This document shows, piece after piece, positions 45,039 to 54,878 of a DNA stretch of 64,000 bases (within the stretch, counting starts at the first letter, position 1; every line of letters begins with the position of its first letter). A program made the position numbers and the translations under genes. The notes beneath the pieces are model-generated. The model made no database searches. It saw nothing but the letters and a program-made list of their open reading frames with translations, and was not told the DNA's origin. Source of the stretch: Marseilla massiliensis (GTDB lineage Bacteria > Bacteroidota > Bacteroidia > Bacteroidales > Bacteroidaceae); NCBI RefSeq assembly GCF_016899955.1, contig NZ_JACJJL010000015.1:39061-103060 (forward strand), read 5' to 3'.

Positions 45039-46583
45039 ATGGCGAGCACATCGAATAATAAAATAATATTAAAAAACACAGGCATGCTGTATATTAGGAT
45101 GCTGGTCGTGATGGCCGTATCTTTTTATACTGTTCGAATTGTGCTTGAGGAACTAGGCATTTCTGATTACGGTCTCTATAATATTGTAGGTGGTATCGTT
45201 GTTCTATTTTCCTTTTTAAAAACGACACTAACATCTGCATCGCAAAGGTTTTTCTCTTTTACAATCGGAAAAGGCAACGTTAAAGAGATGGAAGAAATAT
45301 TCAAAACTAATATTTTCTTCTATTTGATTGTGTGTGCAGTTATTATCATTTTATCGGAAACTATAGGACTTTGGTTTTTGAATTCCCAATTAAACATAGA
45401 ATTAGACAGAATAGAAGCAGCCAATTGGACATATCAAATGTCCATTATTGCTTTTATACTTTCTACGATGACAGTACCTTATGAATCTGTTATTACCTCT
45501 CATGAAAACATGAGTTTTTATGCTTATGTCAGCATATTAGAAGCTTTTCTAAAACTGATAGTGGCTTATTTGCTCGCTTTGTTCCAGTATGACAAATTAA
45601 TTATATATAGTATTTTAATAACCTTTTCTTCACTTGTAGTATTCCTTGTTTATGCAATTTATTGTCAAAAGAAATTTCAAGAGTGTAGTTTCGGCTTCTC
45701 ATGGAACAGAAAAATGTTCAAGGAAATAGCCGCATATTCTGCATGGAACATTGTAGGAACAACAGCTAGCATTGTTAATAACCAAGGTAGCAATATCGTT
45801 CTCAATTTATATTTTGGAACTGTTGTTAATGGGGCGAAAGCCATTGCATCGCAAATAATAGGGGTTGCAACAAGATTTTCGTCAAATTTCTTCACTGCAG
45901 TAAGGCCGAGACTAATCAAATTATATGCAAGTGGAAGACTTGATGAAATGTATAAACTGATTAACCAAAGTGCTAAAGTATCTTATTTCCTAATCTTCAT
46001 TATAGCTCTGCCTCTTATTTTGCAAATAGACTATGTCCTTTCATTGTGGTTGGGTCATGTACCGCCCTATGCAAAAATATTCGCCATATTGTCTATTGTT
46101 AGTATATTGATTGATTCACTTAGTAACCCATTAGTCTCAGCAGCGCAAGCTACAGGAAACATAAAAAAATATCAGATAACGCTGTGTATTATACTATTGT
46201 CTGGAGTTCCTGTCTCATATTGCCTTTTGTCCTTTTACAAGAATCCCAATTTAGTGTTTTACATAACGATATTTATATCTCTCATATCATTGATTGCGCG
46301 ACTAATTATAGTAAGATCTCTAATTAAGTTACCTGTTAAGTCCTTTTTGAAGGATGTAGTATTTCATGTTTGTTTATCTTCCACATTATCTGTAATAGTC
46401 GCCTATATATACATTCATTATTCACATTCTAGTGGAAATTCATTCCTTGGCTTCGTCGTTAATACTTTGATTATTTTAATCGTAACAGTCGCTGCAATTA
46501 TTGTCTTTGGCTTGAATAAAACAGAAAGGACACAGGTAAAAACAATATTGAATAAACTGATAAATAAGTTGATATTAAGATAA
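45039..46583 (+). CDS. wzx: Wzx-type polysaccharide flippase
   Basis: A 514-residue protein of the MATE/MviN-like polysaccharide exporter group with about 14 membrane helices. It opens NKIILKNTGMLYIRMLVVMA and has the family-like SFYTVRIVLEELGISDYGLY region. It moves undecaprenyl-linked repeat units across the inner membrane. The ATG at 45039 lies 6 bp after an IS66 right end, so its own leader and promoter are gone and expression must come through the IS66 cargo from the switch. First gene of the AT-rich part. Confidence 0.85.
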   Translation: MASTSNNKIILKNTGMLYIRMLVVMAVSFYTVRIVLEELGISDYGLYNIVGGIVVLFSFLKTTLTSASQRFFSFTIGKGNVKEMEEIFKTNIFFYLIVCAVIIILSETIGLWFLNSQLNIELDRIEAANWTYQMSIIAFILSTMTVPYESVITSHENMSFYAYVSILEAFLKLIVAYLLALFQYDKLIIYSILITFSSLVVFLVYAIYCQKKFQECSFGFSWNRKMFKEIAAYSAWNIVGTTASIVNNQGSNIVLNLYFGTVVNGAKAIASQIIGVATRFSSNFFTAVRPRLIKLYASGRLDEMYKLINQSAKVSYFLIFIIALPLILQIDYVLSLWLGHVPPYAKIFAILSIVSILIDSLSNPLVSAAQATGNIKKYQITLCIILLSGVPVSYCLLSFYKNPNLVFYITIFISLISLIARLIIVRSLIKLPVKSFLKDVVFHVCLSSTLSVIVAYIYIHYSHSSGNSFLGFVVNTLIILIVTVAAIIVFGLNKTERTQVKTILNKLINKLILR

Positions 46584-46586
46584 ACA

Positions 46587-47444
46587 ATGAGCAATCGCAT
46601 TAGATTATATTTCAATATATTCAAAAACCTCATCACCGACATTATATACCCAGATAGCTACGTACTACTCTATGCAAAATCACTTGAGTCAAACAATAAT
46701 TTTGGTGATGATATCGGTGAAGTTATTGTATCTTTTCTCACGAAGAAAAAATTGCTGCAATATAGGGGAGCATACATAAGTAGATTTTTGCGAAAAAAGC
46801 CTAATTATTTGATTGTTGGCAGTATTATTCCTCAGTTCACTAAACCAAATACTATTATTTGGGGAAGCGGTGTTGGAGAGTCTACGCATATTCTTTCTAA
46901 CAAGCCTTTGAAAGTATTGGCCGTAAGAGGTCCATTAACAAGGCAATACTTAATAGAAAGAGGGGTTGATTGCCCAGATGTTTATGGTGATCCGGCCCTA
47001 TTGTTGTCAAAATACTATGCGCCAAACAAGGAGAAAAAATACAAATTCGGGCTCATTCCACATTTCTTAGATCAAAATGAAGAATTCTTCCAATATATGC
47101 AAAAATTAGGGGATGATGTAATCTTTATTAACGTGAGAAAATATGGAACATGGAAAAACTTCATTGACCAAGTCTGTTCATGCGAATTCGTTTTTTCAAG
47201 CTCGTTACATGGTTTAATTATCGCAGATGCTTTTGGTATTCCTAATATATGGTGCCAATTTTCACACAAGATGGAAGATGATGGATTCAAATTCAGGGAT
47301 TATCTGATGTCAGTAAATAAACACAACTTAAGACCCGTAGAAATTATGGACAAAGATAGGGATGACCTGGATGTATTAAAGACGATGGCAGAAAAGCCTA
47401 CTATAAATTTAGATAACATGTTAAGTGTATGTCCATTTAAATAA
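46587..47444 (+). CDS. Polysaccharide pyruvyl transferase family protein
   Basis: The 285-residue enzyme has the family layout: NFGDDIGEVIVSFLTKKK near the start, IIWGSGVGES, KVLAVRGPLTRQYLIERG, VYGDPALLLSKYY and FSSSLHGLIIADAFGIPNIW. It likely adds pyruvate ketals to a sugar in the repeat unit, or a related transfer. 3 bp after the flippase. AT-rich. Confidence 0.85.
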   Translation: MSNRIRLYFNIFKNLITDIIYPDSYVLLYAKSLESNNNFGDDIGEVIVSFLTKKKLLQYRGAYISRFLRKKPNYLIVGSIIPQFTKPNTIIWGSGVGESTHILSNKPLKVLAVRGPLTRQYLIERGVDCPDVYGDPALLLSKYYAPNKEKKYKFGLIPHFLDQNEEFFQYMQKLGDDVIFINVRKYGTWKNFIDQVCSCEFVFSSSLHGLIIADAFGIPNIWCQFSHKMEDDGFKFRDYLMSVNKHNLRPVEIMDKDRDDLDVLKTMAEKPTINLDNMLSVCPFK

Positions 47445-47449
47445 GCAAA

Positions 47450-48775
47450 ATGACATTATTATACATTGCTTTTTTAGCCTTTTCTATAATACAGTGGTTT
47501 AGAAACAAAAAGGCTATATCAATAATTTTTTTGATATTTTCTCTTTGTAATTGTTTCCGTCTATTAGACTTAGGCAGTATCAGTGGGAAAGTTGCAGATT
47601 ATGCCTTGATTTACGTTTTTGTCATTTTAGTATATAGTTACAAAAATATAAATCTAAAAGGAGACTTTGTCGGTAAATTAGTTATTACAATTGTTGGTTA
47701 CTGCACAATTAGTTTAATATGTACAATAGTTTTCACAGAGGAAAAACCCATATTGGCCTTTCAAGCATACAGACGCTGCTTAACCTTACTTATGTATTTT
47801 GTAATTAAGCAGTTAAATTCAAAAGAGTTATTTGATACAATAAAATACACTCTGTGGATTGTCATTATATCTGCACTTCTATATATTTTGCAGCCTTTAG
47901 GAATACACCTATATCAAGGAGGGCAAGATGAAACTTTTTATGCTGGAGAAATGACCCGATACAGGAATGCGCCTAATTACATCCATTTCTTTATCCTTTT
48001 CCTCCTTTTTTCAAATTTTAAAATCTCTACTGCAAGAAAATATATATGTTTATTAATACTTCTATGTGGACTTATACTTCCAATGAGTAGGACCAATATA
48101 TTCACATTGGGTGTTGTTATTATTGTATACTTGTTATCCCAAAGGGAAATGAAGGCCGTGTTCGGGCTAACAATAGTTTGCCTTATTGCATTTGCCATTT
48201 TTGGCTCATATTGGGAATATCGCATGGGTAGTACAGACACTTCCAACGATATAATGTCTGCCTTGAGTATGCGAAACTATAAAGACTATGATGGCAGTGG
48301 AGGAACATTTCAGTTTAGAATAGCTATGCTGATGGAACGCATAGATTATTTATGGAAGAGTCAAAATATATGGTTTGGCATCGGTTTTCCGCATGAATTG
48401 TCTGCATATACAAGAAGTCATTTCAATTTTATGGTCGGAACGTCTCTCAATACAGAATATGGCATGTTAAGATGTTATATAGAAACCCCAGATATCAGTT
48501 GGGTAACACTTCTAATGAGATTAGGTCTTATTGGGATAATATTGTATATGAGTATGTTCTTTTATATGTGCAAACGATTCTTTAAATTTCATATGCCGCT
48601 GGGCGTATGTGCATTGTTGTGGCAAACATATCTATTATTGACATCTTTTTCTGGAGATGTCATTGGTATGTCTGCTTTTAATAACTATTGTCTAATGTTT
48701 GTATTGTACAATTATATCATACACTATCATGGCATCAACAAAGACAGAACGGAACAGCTCAATAGAATTGCTTAG
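47450..48775 (+). CDS. wzy: Wzy-type O-antigen/capsule polymerase
   Basis: A 441-residue polytopic membrane protein with about eleven helices and a large periplasmic loop (residues about 265-350, GSTDTSNDIMSALSMRNYKD onward), the topology of Wzy polymerases. No conserved motif names it more closely; the position beside wzx supports it. It would join repeat units in the periplasm. Its 3' end overlaps the next gene by 47 bp. Confidence 0.75.
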   Translation: MTLLYIAFLAFSIIQWFRNKKAISIIFLIFSLCNCFRLLDLGSISGKVADYALIYVFVILVYSYKNINLKGDFVGKLVITIVGYCTISLICTIVFTEEKPILAFQAYRRCLTLLMYFVIKQLNSKELFDTIKYTLWIVIISALLYILQPLGIHLYQGGQDETFYAGEMTRYRNAPNYIHFFILFLLFSNFKISTARKYICLLILLCGLILPMSRTNIFTLGVVIIVYLLSQREMKAVFGLTIVCLIAFAIFGSYWEYRMGSTDTSNDIMSALSMRNYKDYDGSGGTFQFRIAMLMERIDYLWKSQNIWFGIGFPHELSAYTRSHFNFMVGTSLNTEYGMLRCYIETPDISWVTLLMRLGLIGIILYMSMFFYMCKRFFKFHMPLGVCALLWQTYLLLTSFSGDVIGMSAFNNYCLMFVLYNYIIHYHGINKDRTEQLNRIA

Positions 48776-49754
48776 AATAACATCTATGTTTTTCATTGTG
48801 CTAGGGCACTATATTGGTAATGGGTTGAATATCTACGAGTTGCACCCAATAATGAAGTTATGTAACATTTCTATACTCTCGTTCTGCATAATCGGTGTAA
48901 ACTGTTTTGTTATAATATCTGGACGCTTTTTAATCAAAGACCCCCTAAAATCATCGGTTAGAATTTTTCTAGAAGCATTATTTTATTCTTTATTGTTTTT
49001 CTTTCTGTTATCAGAACATGTAGGGAAATTAGACGTCAAACACTTTTTAAAGGCATTCTTTTGTGTATCACATGGTGGATTATGGTTCGTCAGTTGTTAT
49101 GTTCAATTATGCCTGCTTAGCCCAGTCCTAAACCGAGCATTGAAAAACGCTCCACCAAAATTGTTAATTTGGTATGTGATTTTTCTCACATTTTTAAATG
49201 AGTATTTTGGATTTTTCCTTCATGGCTCCATAAATCCTAATGGTTTTAATATAATGCATTTCATATATTTGTATGTTATAGGTTATACAATTGGGAAAAT
49301 CAACATCCCCATCAAAATACAAACGGCAATCATAGGATATATCATACTATCTATTATAATTGCATGTTTTGCAATAATCCTATTCAAATATGAAACAAAC
49401 TTATACCAAAAATACGCCTTTAATTATAACAATCCATTAATTCTCATAAGTTCTATTTTGTGCTTTATAGCGTTTTCAAAACACACATTCGTCAATAGAA
49501 AACTAAATTTCATAAGCAAAGGGTGCTTTGCAGTTTATTTAATACAAGGCAATCCATATTTAAAAGAATATATATATGGTTGTATTGGCACTTTACCAAG
49601 TTATTTTAATGGCTTTTGTTTATATGGAATTATTGTCTTATTTGCAGCAATGACAGTATTTCTCTTTTGCATGATTGACATTGGCAGGCGTGCAATCTTC
49701 GCACGGTTAAAATTAGATAAAATACTGAACAAAGTAAACTTTAAATATGAATAA
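48729..49754 (+). CDS. Membrane acyltransferase (acyltransferase family 3)
   Basis: From ATG 48729 a 341-residue protein with about ten helices; it opens NSSIELLRITSMFFIVLGHY, the family's R-(x)n-H motif. Other motifs: IVISGRFLIKDPLK-like text and GCFAVYLIQGNP near the end. Such enzymes O-acetylate cell-surface sugars. The start overlaps wzy by 47 bp in another frame, an unusually long overlap. Confidence 0.8.
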   Translation: MASTKTERNSSIELLRITSMFFIVLGHYIGNGLNIYELHPIMKLCNISILSFCIIGVNCFVIISGRFLIKDPLKSSVRIFLEALFYSLLFFFLLSEHVGKLDVKHFLKAFFCVSHGGLWFVSCYVQLCLLSPVLNRALKNAPPKLLIWYVIFLTFLNEYFGFFLHGSINPNGFNIMHFIYLYVIGYTIGKINIPIKIQTAIIGYIILSIIIACFAIILFKYETNLYQKYAFNYNNPLILISSILCFIAFSKHTFVNRKLNFISKGCFAVYLIQGNPYLKEYIYGCIGTLPSYFNGFCLYGIIVLFAAMTVFLFCMIDIGRRAIFARLKLDKILNKVNFKYE

Positions 49755-50433
49755 GCTAAGTATATTGCGAGCTATTTTCAGCTCTGTGTATTTTAATTTC
49801 AAATACTTGCCTTTCAGACAAGCTATAAAACTGCCCATTTTATTATATAAGCCACGCTTTAAAGAGCTTAATGGGCATATCGTTATTGAAGCCGCTAATG
49901 TTTATTTCGGAATGGTGAGAATGGGATTTTGGAATACTTTGCAGTATCCTGATTCTGGTATTGTATATGAAAACAAAGGCGGTACTATCATTTTCAAAGG
50001 AAAATGCACTATAGGTAACGCGTCATCAATTTCTGTTGGGAAAAAAGCAAGAGTAGAAATTGGTGATAGTTTCGAATGCAATGCAGCATTAAAGCTTATT
50101 TCTGTTCGGAATGTTACATTTGGAATTAAGACAAGTCTTGGTTGGGACATGATAGTTATGGACACAGGTTTTCATCCGTTGAAGATTAAAGCAACAGGGC
50201 AAAAAATGGAAGCTAGTGCGCCAATAAAAATAGGTGATTATAACTGGTTTGGTACTAGAAGCGTAATCTTAAAGGGTGTAGATACCCCCCACCACTGCAT
50301 TTTTTGCTTTGGCTCAATGCTGACTAAAAAAGTTGAATGTGAGCCCTACAGCCTTTTAGCCGGTACGCCACCAGTAGTAAAGAAAACTGGGATTTACAGA
50401 GATTTTGATGATGACATGGAATTTATAGAGTGA
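49747..50433 (+). CDS. Left-handed beta-helix acyltransferase
   Basis: The 228-residue protein shows hexapeptide-type repeats: KGGTIIFKGKCTIGNASSIS, VGKKARVEIGDSFE, and APIKIGDYNWFGTRSVILKG. The start is basic and possibly membrane-near. It should transfer an acetyl or similar group to a sugar. 8-bp overlap with the preceding gene. Confidence 0.8.
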   Translation: MNKLSILRAIFSSVYFNFKYLPFRQAIKLPILLYKPRFKELNGHIVIEAANVYFGMVRMGFWNTLQYPDSGIVYENKGGTIIFKGKCTIGNASSISVGKKARVEIGDSFECNAALKLISVRNVTFGIKTSLGWDMIVMDTGFHPLKIKATGQKMEASAPIKIGDYNWFGTRSVILKGVDTPHHCIFCFGSMLTKKVECEPYSLLAGTPPVVKKTGIYRDFDDDMEFIE

Positions 50434-50437
50434 AATA

Positions 50438-51388
50438 ATGGAAAAGCTTGCTATTATAATCCCTGCATATAAGGACATCTATCTTTTTAAAACTTTGCTC
50501 TCTATAGCCAGGCAAAGTAACACTGATTTCAATCTGTATATTTGCAATGATAATAGTCCATATGATATAGAGAAAGTTTTATTTATGTTCCGTAATGAAA
50601 CGAACATGGGGTATAAGTACATAAAGTTTGAAGAAAATCTTGGTTCCCAAAATCTTGTTAAGCATTGGAAAAGATGCGTTGACCAAACACACGGCGAAGA
50701 ATGGATATGGCTATTTTCTGATGATGACATGATGGAGCCAAATTGCGTGCAGGATTTTTATAATACAATTAACACTAAAATAAAGAATGATATACTGCAT
50801 TTTGACTTAACTATAATCAATAGCGATGATAACGTTAGGAGCGTGTGCAGAAACTATAGCCAAAATATGCGTGCAGAAACTTTTTTTAGTCAATTGTGTA
50901 GTGGACAGATTGATGCCAGAATGCCTGAGTTCATATTGCGCCGAAAAAAGTTTGAAGAGATTGGAGGCTATGTTGAGTTTGATTTAGCATGGCGGAGCGA
51001 TAATGCCACTGTGATAGCGATGTCTAACCCATTCGGAGTAAGGACAATACAAGGTTCTAGAGTCTTGTGGCGATATAGTAGTGATAATATATCCGGGAAA
51101 AAAGCAAATATAGTTATATCTCACAGGAAAGACGAATCGACAATTAAATTTTTCAATTGGGTCGATGAGTATTTTAAGGAAAACAAACTTAACTATCAGT
51201 TGTCAAAGTTAAGACTAATTCGAAGTTATACTATAAGTCTGAGCCTGTTGTCGCACACTTTTAATATTGGTAGGCTATGGAAATTGTCAGATCGATTTAA
51301 GGGATTGAAATCAGTTAGCGACAGACTTATGTTTATTGCCATTTCGTGCTATATGAATATAAAGAACCTTTTGAAGAGTAAATTTTGA
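50438..51388 (+). CDS. Glycosyltransferase family 2
   Basis: The 316-residue GT-A enzyme starts KLAIIIPAYKDIYLFKTLLS with CNDNSPYD as the nucleotide-binding region and FSDDDMMEPN as the metal-binding DxD motif. The acceptor-side motif AWRSDNATVIAMSN is present. It adds one sugar to the lipid-linked unit at the cytoplasmic face. Sugar and linkage unknown. Confidence 0.85.
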   Translation: MEKLAIIIPAYKDIYLFKTLLSIARQSNTDFNLYICNDNSPYDIEKVLFMFRNETNMGYKYIKFEENLGSQNLVKHWKRCVDQTHGEEWIWLFSDDDMMEPNCVQDFYNTINTKIKNDILHFDLTIINSDDNVRSVCRNYSQNMRAETFFSQLCSGQIDARMPEFILRRKKFEEIGGYVEFDLAWRSDNATVIAMSNPFGVRTIQGSRVLWRYSSDNISGKKANIVISHRKDESTIKFFNWVDEYFKENKLNYQLSKLRLIRSYTISLSLLSHTFNIGRLWKLSDRFKGLKSVSDRLMFIAISCYMNIKNLLKSKF

Positions 51389-52521
51389 AACTAATAAAAC
51401 ACTTTATGAAGACATTGCTCATAAAAGCGGCAGGCATCACGAATCCCAATTGGCGCGGATATAATTCTGGTGTGGGGCGCTCAACGCAATTACTCTTGGA
51501 AGCCCTTTCAAAAGAGGTACCCTTGCCATTTGAACTTCACTATTATACAAATGGCATGAGTTCTTTGAATCACAAAAACGCTTTTCCATTTAAGTACCAC
51601 CGCTTCCTGCTCCCAGAAGAATGGGGATGTCATAAAACAAAAATAGAACCATTCTATAGAGCTCATTGTTTGAAATATGATTTATTGCACATACCCCACA
51701 ACTTGGATGCAATATTCTCTGGTGAGAAATACGTTGTCACGCTTCACGATGTCATCGGCTATGACAATGCAAAAAAAGATGGCAACCAGGTCGCGGCTCA
51801 AAAATGGATTGACATGGCAAGAAACTCTGTCGGCATAATCACCTGCTCAAACTTTTCAAAAGGCGAAATAGTTGACAAGCTCGGTGTATGCGCGGACAAA
51901 GTTGATGTTGCATATTGGGGTATTAATTATGATAAGTTCCACATCGAGAATGAAACCATGGTAAAAAATAGATTAAATAAACTTGGGATAGACTTTCCCT
52001 TTTTTGTTGCTATATCATGCGCTCATCCTCGTAAAAACATTAGAACACTACTAAAAGCGTACCAATTGTTCAGTAAGCAAAAACCACAACATCGTCTTGT
52101 ATTGGTATGGGGAAATCCTCCATCTGATCTCCTTGAAACCTACGCAAAGGAAATAAGAGAGAAGAATATTATTTTTCTGGATTATGTATCCGATGAGGAC
52201 TTAACTGCGCTATATAATGGCGCATCTTGCACAATGTTCCCAACTCGTTCAGAAGGGTTTGGTTTTCCTGTTTTGGAGTCTTTTGCGTGTGGAACACCTG
52301 TCATGACTTGTAAAAATACAAGTCTGCCAGAGGTCGGTAGAGATGTAGCGTTATTTGTCGGCGAAGATGACATTGATGGAATGGTGGATATCATGAAACT
52401 ATTTGAATCAAATTCATATGATACGAATAGATTCTTGATAAAGTCGAAAAATCTCTTACAGAATTTTTCTTGGTCAAAAACGGCAAAGTCCTACATTGAT
52501 TTCTATCAAAAACATCTGTAA
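51385..52521 (+). CDS. Glycosyltransferase family 4/1
   Basis: A 378-residue GT-B enzyme. N-terminal half: RGYNSGVGRSTQLLLEAL and VVTLHDVIGYD. C-terminal half: FVAISCAHPRKNIRTLLKAY, and the E-x7-E nucleotide-sugar motif in PTRSEGFGFPVLESFACG. The start may be the ATG at 51406 (MKTLLIKAAG), which fits the family better; the upstream ATG overlaps the preceding stop (ATGA-like coupling). Donor unknown. Confidence 0.85.
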   Translation: MKLIKHFMKTLLIKAAGITNPNWRGYNSGVGRSTQLLLEALSKEVPLPFELHYYTNGMSSLNHKNAFPFKYHRFLLPEEWGCHKTKIEPFYRAHCLKYDLLHIPHNLDAIFSGEKYVVTLHDVIGYDNAKKDGNQVAAQKWIDMARNSVGIITCSNFSKGEIVDKLGVCADKVDVAYWGINYDKFHIENETMVKNRLNKLGIDFPFFVAISCAHPRKNIRTLLKAYQLFSKQKPQHRLVLVWGNPPSDLLETYAKEIREKNIIFLDYVSDEDLTALYNGASCTMFPTRSEGFGFPVLESFACGTPVMTCKNTSLPEVGRDVALFVGEDDIDGMVDIMKLFESNSYDTNRFLIKSKNLLQNFSWSKTAKSYIDFYQKHL

Positions 52522-52626
52522 CAAAAAGGCTTTGTAGTCATATTAATAAGCATTTTGTTTCACTAAACAAGCTTGGATTCCAACTAGAAAATACTCAAAA
52601 AATAAAGGAAGAATTTTATTCCAGCT

Positions 52627-53697
52627 ATGCGAATAGTCCACATCACATTTGGTTTCGGCTTAGGCGGCATAGAGACTATGCTGACGAATATTGCCAATGA
52701 GCAGATAAAACTGGATCATGACATAAGTATTATTATTATTAATGATATAATAAATGAGAACCTCAGAAGGTCTTTGAACCCAAGAGTACGTTTTGTATGT
52801 TTGGAACGCAAAGTTGGCTCAAAGAGTGTCGCACCAGTTATTAAGTTAAACTTATTGCTCTATAGGCTAAAACCTGACATAATACATTTACATTATGCTT
52901 CTATAGCTAAGTATTTGTTCTTTCCGTCTGTGCAAAGAAGAATATGTGTTACTATGCATGATGTTTGTAGCAAAAACAACTCTAGGTATTTGTATAAGTC
53001 GCGTAGGATATACGCCATTTCAAATGTAGTGAAAAAAGACATATTGGAGTTTAAAGGTCTGTATTCGGAAGTTGTACTCAATGGTATCAAGCCTGAATTA
53101 ATAAATCATGTATCAAAAGAAAGAGACGGACATTTCCGAATTGTCCAGGTTGGCCGTTTGGCTCATTTGAAGAAGGGACAACATATCTTAATTCAAGCAG
53201 TTGCACAGTTAGTCAAGCAAGGATATGATAATCTGGAACTATCCCTAATTGGAGATGGCGATTCGAGAGAATACCTTGAAAATCTAGTGAAAGATCTTGG
53301 AATTAAAAACCATGTACTCTTCTTAGGTGCAAGAGAGCAATTGTATATTTTCGCTCATCTTCACGATTATGATTTGTTTGTACAGCCTTCTATTTTTGAG
53401 GGCTTTGGGCTTACAGTAACCGAAGCAATGGCTGCTAAAGTGCCGGTATTGGTATCGGAAAATCAAGGTCCGCTCGAAATAATAGACAATGGTAATTATG
53501 GATATTATTTCAAAAATCAAGATGTGGACGATTGTGCAGACAAAATAGAACTCTTTATTAATCACAAAAACGATGTGGAACAGATTGAAAAAGCATATCA
53601 AAGGGTAACAGAGTTGTATAATGTGAAAACGACAGCAATAAATTATTTGAATAAATATAGAGAGTTCATTGATTCAGGCTATGTTAAATTACGATAA
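52627..53697 (+). CDS. Glycosyltransferase family 4
   Basis: The 356-residue GT-B enzyme starts RIVHITFGFGLGGIETMLTN, the acceptor-site glycine run of GT4. Also seen: FRIVQVGRLAHLKKGQHILI and PSIFEGFGLTVTEAMAAK (E-x7-E). The gap of 105 bp before it holds no gene. Its 3' end overlaps the next gene. Confidence 0.85.
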   Translation: MRIVHITFGFGLGGIETMLTNIANEQIKLDHDISIIIINDIINENLRRSLNPRVRFVCLERKVGSKSVAPVIKLNLLLYRLKPDIIHLHYASIAKYLFFPSVQRRICVTMHDVCSKNNSRYLYKSRRIYAISNVVKKDILEFKGLYSEVVLNGIKPELINHVSKERDGHFRIVQVGRLAHLKKGQHILIQAVAQLVKQGYDNLELSLIGDGDSREYLENLVKDLGIKNHVLFLGAREQLYIFAHLHDYDLFVQPSIFEGFGLTVTEAMAAKVPVLVSENQGPLEIIDNGNYGYYFKNQDVDDCADKIELFINHKNDVEQIEKAYQRVTELYNVKTTAINYLNKYREFIDSGYVKLR

Positions 53698-54871
53698 GGG
53701 GAAAATATTTATAGAAAGATCTTCCTGCCAACAATGTGGCGTGTGTGAGGCTGTTTGTTCCAAACAGGCCATAACGATAGATTTGAGAAAGGATGGTACT
53801 CATGACATTGTGGTGGATGAAGAAAAATGCATCAAGTGCCAACGGTGTGTAAAATGCTGTCCTGCCAACAAAAAGGAAAACTATGAGGGCTATTTTGACA
53901 GCTTTTCAAAGAAAGAATATTTCCTTGGCTACAATACGAACAGCAAGATACGGCGTGAGTGTTCATCTGGTGGTGTATGTAAAACCGTTATAATTGAAAG
54001 TTTACGCGGTGGGCACGTAGATGGGGTATATACACTGTGTACCAACGACACTTTCCCTTTTGCCGAGGGCGAGTTTTATACTCAGGAAAACATCCCTAAG
54101 TATGATGATATGCCAAACTCGGTATATCATTCGGTAATGGCATGCCGAAACATAAATAAGATAAAGCATTGTCATCGGTTAATAGTAGTGGGTACAAGTT
54201 GTCAGCTTCGCGCTTTTAACGAAGCACTTAAGGGCAAGGCCGATGAAATCATAAGAATTTGCATATTCTGCAAACAGCAGAAGACGTTGGACTCAACGCG
54301 CTTTCTCGCCAAAGCAATGGGAACGGAAATTCCAGAAAATTTAAAATTTTCAATCAACTATCGTGGGATTGGATGGCCGGGAATCGTTAGGGTAAATGAA
54401 GCGCAGATGTCATGGAATAGGGCAGCAGCACTTCCATTCGGTAAACGATTGTGGACCGTTGCGGGATGCAACGTGTGTGGCGATTCTTTTGGTATCAACG
54501 CAGGTGCCGACATCACCCTTATGGACCCATGGAAAATATGTGAGGCCAATGACCTTGGTGAGACACTTATCACGATAAATACGGATGTTGGCTATGAGTT
54601 ATTACGGCAAATACCATCTATCACTTTAGAGGCAAAGACTTTTAAAGAGATAGAACTAGCATTGGATTTGAAAGATGTTTGGCGTAAGCAGCAATTAGTG
54701 CCTTTCTTCCGTGGGGAGAATTGTGACTCTAATATTAAAAGAGCAGGTCGTGCAGAACAGAGGCAGAGAACGTTCTTCCAGACGGTGGTGGAATTTCTGC
54801 CCAGGATGCCCATGCTATTCTATAGAGCATTATGCAAGCTGCCAGATAGACGCAACAATATTTTGAAATAA
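53681..54871 (+). CDS. Ferredoxin-domain F420 hydrogenase beta-subunit-like protein
   Basis: From the ATG at 53681 a 396-residue protein. Two 4Fe-4S ferredoxin clusters are seen at the start: CQQCGVCEAVC and CIKCQRCVKCC, each followed by a distal Cys-Pro or Lys. The rest is the FrhB-like domain (PF04422/PF04432): RECSSGGVCKTVIIESL, VVGTSCQLRAFNEAL, CIFCKQQKTLDSTRFLA. In polysaccharide loci these are paired with pyruvyl transferase genes as here (next gene, 7 bp away). Likely redox enzyme on a sugar or carrier; true reaction unknown. Confidence 0.85.
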   Translation: MLNYDKGKIFIERSSCQQCGVCEAVCSKQAITIDLRKDGTHDIVVDEEKCIKCQRCVKCCPANKKENYEGYFDSFSKKEYFLGYNTNSKIRRECSSGGVCKTVIIESLRGGHVDGVYTLCTNDTFPFAEGEFYTQENIPKYDDMPNSVYHSVMACRNINKIKHCHRLIVVGTSCQLRAFNEALKGKADEIIRICIFCKQQKTLDSTRFLAKAMGTEIPENLKFSINYRGIGWPGIVRVNEAQMSWNRAAALPFGKRLWTVAGCNVCGDSFGINAGADITLMDPWKICEANDLGETLITINTDVGYELLRQIPSITLEAKTFKEIELALDLKDVWRKQQLVPFFRGENCDSNIKRAGRAEQRQRTFFQTVVEFLPRMPMLFYRALCKLPDRRNNILK

Positions 54872-54878
54872 ATCGAAT

